The position numbers and the translations under genes were made by a program. A DNA stretch of 64,000 nt from CAJXYS01 sp913063035. Its GTDB lineage: Bacteria; Pseudomonadota; Alphaproteobacteria; Rhodobacterales; Rhodobacteraceae. Shown one piece after another: positions 58,664 through 64,000 of the stretch; within the stretch, counting starts at the first letter, position 1; each line of letters begins with the position of its first letter. The stretch is from contig NZ_JBOCEG010000007.1 of NCBI RefSeq assembly GCF_050586465.1, positions 62,001 to 126,000 on the forward strand, read 5' to 3'. The notes beneath the pieces are model-generated. The model saw only the letters and a list, made by a program, of their open reading frames with translations. It did not search any database and was not told the DNA's origin.

Positions 58664-60094
58664 TCAATCGCGCGCCGAGAGGTCGCGGTTCTGGTAGGCC
58701 GCCAGCGCCCGTTTGCGCCCGGCATCGAGCGGCACGACAGGCGTTGGCGGATCCATGTCCGGCGCAAGGCCCCAGCTGCGCGGGATCGCGTCGAAAAAGG
58801 CCCGTGCCTCCGGTCCCGGGGTTGCCGTCGCCTCGGCGAGGAAGCGGCGGATATAGGCGCCGTCGGCGTCGAATTTCCGGGCCTGGGTGTCGGGATTGAA
58901 GATCCGGAAATAGGGTGCGGCGTCGGGTCCCGAGCCGGCCACCCACTGCCAGCCCATCGCGTTGGAGGCCGGGTCCCAGTCGATCAGGCAGTCCTCGAAA
59001 CAGCGCTGGCCGATCTTCCAGTGGGTCAGCATGTGCTTGGTCAGGTAGGAGCCCACCAGCATCCGGCAACGGTTGTGCATGTGACCGGTGACATACATCT
59101 CGCGCATCGCCGCATCGACGAGCGCCACGCCCGTGCGCCCCTGCTTCCAGCGGAGGACCGCGTCGTCCTCCGACTCCGACCAGGGGAAGGCATCCCACTC
59201 GGCCCGCCAGTTGCGGGTGGTGATCTCCGGCGAATGGTAGACGAGGTGGTAGGCGAACTCGCGCCAGACCAGCTCCTTGACGAAGTGCTCTGCGCCCCGC
59301 GCCCCCTCGTGATGCGCGCGCAGGCCCGCCTGCCAGACCGTGCGCGGCGAAATCTCGCCATAGGTGAGGTTTTCCGAGAGCTTCGAGGTCGCCGGTTCCG
59401 CCGGGTAATCGCGCCGGTCGCGGTAGCCGTCGGCATGATGGGCGATGAAGGCGCCGAGCCGCCCCAGCGCCGCGTCTTCGCCCACGCAGACATGATCGGC
59501 CACCACCGCCGCGCCGCGGTTCATCCCGGCGCCCATCCGCCAGTCGGCAAGCCGGTCGCTGGCCGGCCAGGCGGCCGGCGCGGTCACCGCGCGGACCGGT
59601 GCCGGGGCCGGGCCCAGGTCGCGATCCTTCACGGCGCGCCAGAAGGGCGTGTAGACACGGTAATAACCGCCCTGCTTGGTCTCGACCGTCCAGGGTTCGA
59701 ACAGCAGGTGGCCGGGAAAGCTGCGCGCATCGAGACCGCGGGCCTTGAGCGCCGCCTTGACGTCGCTGTCGCGGGCAATGGCGTCGGGGTCATAGCCGCG
59801 CGACCACCAGATCGCGGTGGCGCCGGTTTCCTCGACCAGTTGCTCGAGGGTCGCGCGCGCGGGCCCCCGGCGCAGCACCAGCCGGCTGCCTAGCCCCGCC
59901 AGCGTTTCCGCGAATCTCTCCACCGCCAGGCCGAGCCGCCATTTCGGCGCCGCGCCGTGGGTCTCGACCACCTCGTCATGGATGAAGACGGGGATGACCG
60001 GCCGGCCGGTCTCGGCGGCCGCGGCCAGCGCCGGGTGATCGCCCAGTCGGAAATCGCGCCGGAACCACAGAAGGATCGGTGAGTGCTCTGCCAT
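58664..60094 (-). CDS. phrA: Deoxyribodipyrimidine photolyase
   Basis: A protein of 476 residues. The N-terminal antenna domain begins ILLWFRRDFRLGDHPAL; the FAD domain carries TSKLSENLTYGEISPR, the DNA-binding WREFAYHLVYH and the class I motif MHNRCRMLVGSYLTKHMLTHWKIG, and ends ARKFDADGAYIRRF. It repairs cyclobutane pyrimidine dimers with blue light. The start at 60094 lies 24 bases downstream of a RpoE-like promoter. It heads the operon with cfaA, trgAB, cysK, mscS and alaX. Confidence 0.92.
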   Translation of the reverse strand: MAEHSPILLWFRRDFRLGDHPALAAAAETGRPVIPVFIHDEVVETHGAAPKWRLGLAVERFAETLAGLGSRLVLRRGPARATLEQLVEETGATAIWWSRGYDPDAIARDSDVKAALKARGLDARSFPGHLLFEPWTVETKQGGYYRVYTPFWRAVKDRDLGPAPAPVRAVTAPAAWPASDRLADWRMGAGMNRGAAVVADHVCVGEDAALGRLGAFIAHHADGYRDRRDYPAEPATSKLSENLTYGEISPRTVWQAGLRAHHEGARGAEHFVKELVWREFAYHLVYHSPEITTRNWRAEWDAFPWSESEDDAVLRWKQGRTGVALVDAAMREMYVTGHMHNRCRMLVGSYLTKHMLTHWKIGQRCFEDCLIDWDPASNAMGWQWVAGSGPDAAPYFRIFNPDTQARKFDADGAYIRRFLAEATATPGPEARAFFDAIPRSWGLAPDMDPPTPVVPLDAGRKRALAAYQNRDLSARD

Positions 60095-60117
60095 GCCTGC
60101 CCCTTGCCCTTTTCAGG

Positions 60118-60147
60118 TGTTTACGGGGGCCGGGACGTCCCGGATCA
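60118..60147 (-). promoter_or_regulatory. Candidate RpoE (sigma-E) promoter for the phrA operon
   Basis: On the minus strand TGATCC (60147-60142) is followed after exactly 18 bases by TAAACA (60123-60118). This matches the TGATCC-type -35 and the spacing of RpoE promoters in Rhodobacter sphaeroides, where phrA-cfaA is a known RpoE target. The TGA of the -35 is also the stop codon of the upstream aminotransferase gene. Confidence 0.7.
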
Positions 60148-61374
60148 CAACAGGTCGTCCAGCGCGGCGATCAGGCGCGCGATCTCGTCGGCGCTCGTGT
60201 AATGGACGAAGCTCAGGCGCAGGACCCCGTGATCGGGATCGACGCCTTGCGCCGCCAGCGCCCGGACCGCGTAGAAATCGCCGCCGCCGGCCATGATGCC
60301 CTGCGCGGCCAGGCGCTCGGCCGCCATCTCCCCGGGCATGTCAAGCGCCAGCGCCACCGTGGGCGCGCGCCCCGCGGCCTGCCGCGGGCCGAGCAGCCGC
60401 AGGTCGTTCCGGTCGGCGAGCCGGTCCAGCAGCGGCTGGAGGAGCCGCGCCTCGTGGGCGCGCATCAGGTCATGGACGGCGCGGCCACGGGCGGCGGGCT
60501 CCGCGGGTGCGTCGAAATGGTGATCGTAAAGCGCGTCGATGTAATCCGCGATGCCGGCGCAGGCCGCCACCTGGGCATGGTCGGGACCGGCCGGCGTGAA
60601 CCGCTTGTAGAGCGTGTCCGCGTTGAAGAAATGCGCCTGGTTCGGCAGCGTCTCGCCGAGCGCCCGGCGGATCACCATCAGCCCCTGGTGCGGGCCATAG
60701 GTCTTGTAGGCCGAGAACAGGTAGATATCCGCGCCGAGCGCACCGACATCCGGCAGACCGTGCGGGGCGTAGCTGACGCCGTCGACGCAGACCACGGCCC
60801 CCGCGTCATGGGCCATGCGGGTGATCTCGGCGACCGGGTTGATCTCGGCCACCACGTTGGAACAATGCGGGAAGCAGACCAGCCGCACCCGGTCGTCCAG
60901 CAGCGCGGCCAGCCCGGCCGGGTCGAGATGCCCGGTCCGCGGGTCGATCTTCCACTCGCGAATCTCGACGCCCTCCCCGGCGAGCCGCCGCCAGGGGCCG
61001 GTGTTGGCCTCGTGATCCTGGTCGGTCACCACGATGGCGTCGCCCGGCGCCATCCATTGCCGGAAGGCCTGCGCCAGCACGTAGGTGTTCTGGGTCGTGG
61101 ACGGGCCGAAGGACAGCTCGTCGGTCTCGACCCCGAGAATCGCCGCGAGCCGCCGGCGGGCCTCGTCCATCTCCGCGCCGGCCAGCTGCGCGGCCGCGTA
61201 GGGGCCGTAGGGCTGCACCTTGCGTTCGCGGTAAAAGCGCGTCAGCCGATCGATCACGAAGCCCGAGGCATAGGACCCGCCGGCATTCTCGAAGAAGGCC
61301 TGCCCGGCGAGCGCCGGTTCGGAAAAGGCGGGGAACTGCGCGCGGACGAAATCGGTGTCGAGCTCTGCGGTCAT
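60145..61374 (-). CDS. Class V aminotransferase / cysteine desulfurase-like enzyme
   Basis: A protein of 409 residues of fold-type I PLP enzymes. The PLP lysine is in IYLFSAYKTYGPHQGLM; other cofactor contacts are SFGPSTTQNTYVLAQAFRQW, TDQDHEANTGPWRRL and VCVDGVSYAPHG. It resembles SufS/CsdA but I cannot place the desulfurase Cys, so it may be a related lyase. AGGAGG precedes the ATG at 61374. Its stop TGA overlaps the candidate RpoE promoter of phrA. Confidence 0.75.
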   Translation of the reverse strand: MTAELDTDFVRAQFPAFSEPALAGQAFFENAGGSYASGFVIDRLTRFYRERKVQPYGPYAAAQLAGAEMDEARRRLAAILGVETDELSFGPSTTQNTYVLAQAFRQWMAPGDAIVVTDQDHEANTGPWRRLAGEGVEIREWKIDPRTGHLDPAGLAALLDDRVRLVCFPHCSNVVAEINPVAEITRMAHDAGAVVCVDGVSYAPHGLPDVGALGADIYLFSAYKTYGPHQGLMVIRRALGETLPNQAHFFNADTLYKRFTPAGPDHAQVAACAGIADYIDALYDHHFDAPAEPAARGRAVHDLMRAHEARLLQPLLDRLADRNDLRLLGPRQAAGRAPTVALALDMPGEMAAERLAAQGIMAGGGDFYAVRALAAQGVDPDHGVLRLSFVHYTSADEIARLIAALDDLL

Positions 61375-61399
61375 GCGGCGTGGCCTCCTGTCGGGCATG

Positions 61400-61430
61400 A
61401 AAAGGGCCCCGGGATCGGCTCCGGGGCCCT
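61400..61430 (-). terminator. Intrinsic terminator after the BCCT gene
   Basis: A 10-bp stem (61403-61412 with 61421-61430, AGGGCCCCGG/CCGGGGCCCT), 8-base loop, then T4 on the minus strand. It lies 43 bases after the BCCT stop and 26 before the aminotransferase start. Confidence 0.75.
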
Positions 61431-61473
61431 CTGTCGTAGTGCTACCTGCGGCCCGAAGGCCGGGCAAGACCTG

Positions 61474-63120
61474 TCAGCGTTTCTCGGCGCGCAGCCCCTG
61501 CAGGATCGCCCAGCAGATCAGCAGCAGGATGACCGTGAAGGGCAGACCGGTAGAGATCACCATGGCCTGCAACGCCGTCAGCCCCCCGCCGATCAGCAGC
61601 GCGATGGCGACAAGCCCCTCGAAGGTGCACCAGAACACCCGCTGCGGCACCGGCGCGTCGATCTTGCCGCCCGCGGTGATCGTGTCGATCACGAGGCTGC
61701 CGGAGTCCGACGAGGTGACGAAGAACACGATCACCAGGATGATCCCGATGGTCGAGGTGATCGCCGTCAGCGGCAGGCTTTCGAGCATCGCGAAGAGCGA
61801 AAGCTCGGGCGCGTAGCTGTCGATGACGTTGGCCTTGACCGCCGAGGTCTCGGGATTGGCGATCATGTCGCTGATGGCCGATCCGCCGAAGACCGCCATC
61901 CACAGGATGCAGACGAGGCTCGGGATGATCAGCACGCAGGTGATGAACTCGCGCACGGTGCGGCCGCGGCTGACGCGGGCGATGAACATCCCCACGAAGG
62001 GCGACCAGCTGATCCACCAGGCCCAGTAGAAGGCCGTCCAGCCCTGCATGTAGCCCGTGTCCTCGCGGCCGAACGGGTTCGACAGCGGCACGACCTCCTG
62101 CGCGTAGGCCCCCAGGCCGGCGACGAATTCCGACAGGATGGTGCCGGCGCCCGCGGCGAAGAGCACGAAGACCAGCAGCAGCGCCGCGACGACCATGTTG
62201 ATCTCGGACAGGAGCTTCACCCCGCCGTCGAGGCCGCGCAGCACCGAGACCAGCGCGATCGCGGTGATGCCGATGATCAGCAGAACCTGCACGGTGGTGT
62301 TGCTCGGGATACCGTAGACGTAGTTCAGACCGGCATTGGCCTGCTGCGCCCCGATGCCGAGCGACGTCGCCAGGCCGAAGAGCGTGGCGAACACCGCCAG
62401 CGTGTCGATGATGTGACCCCACCAGCCCCAGACACGTTCGCCGAGGATCGGGTAGAAGGCCGAGCGGATCGAAAGCGGCAGGCCCTTGTTGTAGCTGAAC
62501 AGGGCCAGCGCCAGCGCGACAACGGCGTAGATCGCCCAGGGATGCAGCGCCCAGTGATAGGACGTGGCCGCCAGCGCCATGCGCCGGGCTTCCTCGACAT
62601 TGCCCGCGATCAGCGCGCCGTCCTCGGTGAAGGGACGTACCGTGCCAAGCGGCGCATCGCCCCAGGGCGTGCCGAAGTAATAGGCCGGTTCCAGCACCCC
62701 GAAGAACATCAGCCCGATGCCCATGCCGGCCGCGAACAGCATCGCGAACCAGCCCGGGTAGCCGTAATCCGGCGTGGCCTCCGCCCCGCCCAGCCGGACC
62801 GAACCCCAGGGGCTGACGATCAGGAACAGGCAGAACAACACGAAGACGTTTGCCGCGAGAAGGAAGAACCAGTCAAAGGTGCTTGTCAGCGCCGGGCGCA
62901 GCCAGCCGAAGAAGTCGGAGGCGTGCGTCGGCGCGATCAGCGCGTAGGCGACGAAGAGGATCACCACGACCCCGGAGATCACGAAGACCGGGTTGTGGAT
63001 GTCCAGCCCGAAGGGGCCGATCTTCGTCGTGATGTTGTCCTGTCCGATCTCGTAATCCGTGTCGATCAGATCGGCGGCACCTTCCGGCTCGGGTATGCCC
63101 TGGCCCGATGTATCCGTCAT
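61474..63120 (-). CDS. BCCT-family betaine/choline/carnitine-type transporter
   Basis: A protein of 548 residues with twelve helices. Family marks are FAAGMGIGLMFFGVLEPAYYF (Gly-rich TM3), the aromatic substrate box FYWAWWISWSPFVGMFIARVSRGRT, and SSDSGSLVIDTI. Sodium- or proton-coupled uptake of betaine, choline or DMSP-like trimethyl or dimethyl compounds is expected. The nearby acuI-like gene, which in roseobacters acts on acrylyl-CoA from DMSP, makes a DMSP substrate possible but not shown. GGGGAGA precedes the ATG at 63120. Confidence 0.88.
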   Translation of the reverse strand: MTDTSGQGIPEPEGAADLIDTDYEIGQDNITTKIGPFGLDIHNPVFVISGVVVILFVAYALIAPTHASDFFGWLRPALTSTFDWFFLLAANVFVLFCLFLIVSPWGSVRLGGAEATPDYGYPGWFAMLFAAGMGIGLMFFGVLEPAYYFGTPWGDAPLGTVRPFTEDGALIAGNVEEARRMALAATSYHWALHPWAIYAVVALALALFSYNKGLPLSIRSAFYPILGERVWGWWGHIIDTLAVFATLFGLATSLGIGAQQANAGLNYVYGIPSNTTVQVLLIIGITAIALVSVLRGLDGGVKLLSEINMVVAALLLVFVLFAAGAGTILSEFVAGLGAYAQEVVPLSNPFGREDTGYMQGWTAFYWAWWISWSPFVGMFIARVSRGRTVREFITCVLIIPSLVCILWMAVFGGSAISDMIANPETSAVKANVIDSYAPELSLFAMLESLPLTAITSTIGIILVIVFFVTSSDSGSLVIDTITAGGKIDAPVPQRVFWCTFEGLVAIALLIGGGLTALQAMVISTGLPFTVILLLICWAILQGLRAEKR

Positions 63121-63321
63121 GTCTGTCTCCCCTGATATTTTCTGTTTCTCGTGTCACACGGGCCGTCGCGACCGTGAAACCCCGTTAACCATAAACCATC
63201 GGCTATAGTTTTTCGACCATACGATCCCATACCGAAGTATCGGTGCCGAAAAGCGACAGCATGGCGCGTTTTCATCCGGATAGCACGACTTGCGGCCCCG
63301 GGGGCAACCCCCCGGGCAAAG

Positions 63322-63354
63322 AAAAACGGCCCGACCGGGCTGCGGGCGGGCCGT
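63322..63354 (-). terminator. Intrinsic terminator after the acuI-like gene
   Basis: An 8-bp stem (63326-63333 with 63347-63354, ACGGCCCG/CGGGCCGT), a 13-base loop and T5 on the minus strand at 63326-63322, 20 bases after the acuI-like stop. Confidence 0.75.
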
Positions 63355-63374
63355 GAAACACTTGAAAACCTGGG

Positions 63375-64000
63375 TCAGGCGTTGACGTCGACCACGACCC
63401 GGCCCTTCACCTGGCCCTTAAGGATATCCTTGCCGAGCGCCGGCAGATCCGACAGCGTCGCGGGCTGGACCATCGCCTCGAGCTTGTCCATGGGCAGGTC
63501 GGACCCGATACGCGTCCAGGCCCGCAGGCGATCCTCGTAGGGGCGCATCACGCTGTCGATGCCCAGCAGGTTGACGCCCCGCAGGATGAACGGCGTGATC
63601 AGCGCGCCCTCGATCGCCGGCCCGCCGGCCAGCCCGATGGCCGCGACCGACTTGCCGTACATCATCTGCTTGAGCACGCGGCCCAGCATCGCGCCGGCCA
63701 CCGCGTCGATGGCGCCCGCCCAGGTTTCGCGTTCGAGCGGTTTCCGGGTCACTTCCGTCAGCTCGTCGCGCGGCACGATCTGCGTCGCGCCGAGATCGGT
63801 CAGGTAGTCGGCCTGTTCCGGGCGCCCGGTCACCGCCGCGACCTCGTAGCCCAGCGCGGCCAGCGTCGCCGTGGCGACCGACCCGACCCCGCCCGCGGCG
63901 CCGGTGACCAGCACCGGCCCCTGCCCCGGCGCAAGGCCGTGATCTTCCAGCGCCATGATCGCCAGCATCGCGGTAAAGCCCGCCGTCCCCACGGCCATGG
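63375..64000 (-). CDS. AcuI-like acrylyl-CoA reductase / MDR oxidoreductase, C-terminal part
   Basis: The C-terminal 208 or so residues of a medium-chain reductase; the 5' part lies beyond the right edge. Marks are GTAGFTAMLAIMALEDHG, the NADPH site GPVLVTGAAGGVGSVATATLAALGY and GLAGGPAIEGALITPFILRGVNLLGIDSV, which is typical of AcuI/YhdH. It reduces acryloyl-CoA to propionyl-CoA with NADPH. In roseobacters acuI is often near DMSP genes, here only a BCCT transporter is seen. The frame is open through 64000. Confidence 0.82.
   Translation of the reverse strand, partial: MAVGTAGFTAMLAIMALEDHGLAPGQGPVLVTGAAGGVGSVATATLAALGYEVAAVTGRPEQADYLTDLGATQIVPRDELTEVTRKPLERETWAGAIDAVAGAMLGRVLKQMMYGKSVAAIGLAGGPAIEGALITPFILRGVNLLGIDSVMRPYEDRLRAWTRIGSDLPMDKLEAMVQPATLSDLPALGKDILKGQVKGRVVVDVNA

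Noticed and set aside
1..64000. CRISPR arrays, insertion sequences, prophage or replication origin
   Set aside because: No spaced short repeats, transposase, integrase or dnaA-box cluster was seen. The tRNA-Ser gene has no integrase or duplicated 3' end next to it.

Overview
The window is GC-rich, gene-dense and reads as chromosome of an alphaproteobacterium of the Rhodobacteraceae/roseobacter type. The basis is gene content: Xsc-type taurine catabolism with a MocR-type TauR, DHPS (2,3-dihydroxypropane-1-sulfonate) genes with a TRAP transporter, the phrA-cfaA and trgAB-cysK sets known from Rhodobacter sphaeroides, an FnrL-type box, and an AcuI-like reductase. No species call is made. All family calls come from reading the sequence and from memory of the families; no search was run.

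Layout. 1-2030: N-terminal part of a large Ig-repeat adhesin (minus strand, runs off the left edge). 2397-9628: a GNAT gene and four surface-glycan type genes, two of them mirror-image fusions of a methyltransferase and a glycosyltransferase. 9757-19123: taurine island (tpa, tauABC, tauR, xsc, ackA). 19120-28233: a minus-strand operon of nine genes (small membrane protein, TRAP transporter hpsKLM, hpsN, hpsO, hpsP, YeiH/TauZ-type exporter, universal stress protein) read divergently from a LacI-type regulator, with two LacI-type operators between them. 28252-32414: small genes, a cobalamin-binding AerR/PpaA-like protein behind an FNR box, a cysteine synthase, and an HxlR regulator. 32433-36715: RND efflux pair. 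36810-42642: Mla/Mce-type lipid transporter operon with a hydrolase-membrane fusion. 42850-51041: assorted metabolic, envelope and regulatory genes, including a CDGSH/glutamate-synthase fusion and a TetR-controlled membrane pair. 51344-51433: tRNA-Ser(GGA). 51504-60147: a stress operon phrA-cfaA-trgA-trgB-cysK-mscS-alaX with a candidate RpoE promoter at its head. 60145-64000: class V aminotransferase, BCCT transporter, and an acuI-like gene cut by the right edge.

How the parts fit. Taurine enters by TauABC, Tpa gives sulfoacetaldehyde, Xsc releases sulfite and acetyl phosphate, and AckA can recover ATP from the acetyl phosphate. DHPS enters by HpsKLM and HpsN/O/P take it to sulfolactate. No sulfolactate-degrading gene is in the window. 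The YeiH/TauZ-type exporter and the Usp gene sit in the DHPS operon but could serve sulfite or sulfate export for both routes. Regulatory signals visible by eye: a shared two-part motif in front of tpa/tauA and tauR with a looser copy before xsc, a terminator between tauA and tauB, tandem LacI operators, an FNR box at class II spacing, a TetR palindrome and an RpoE-like promoter. All need experimental or computational confirmation.
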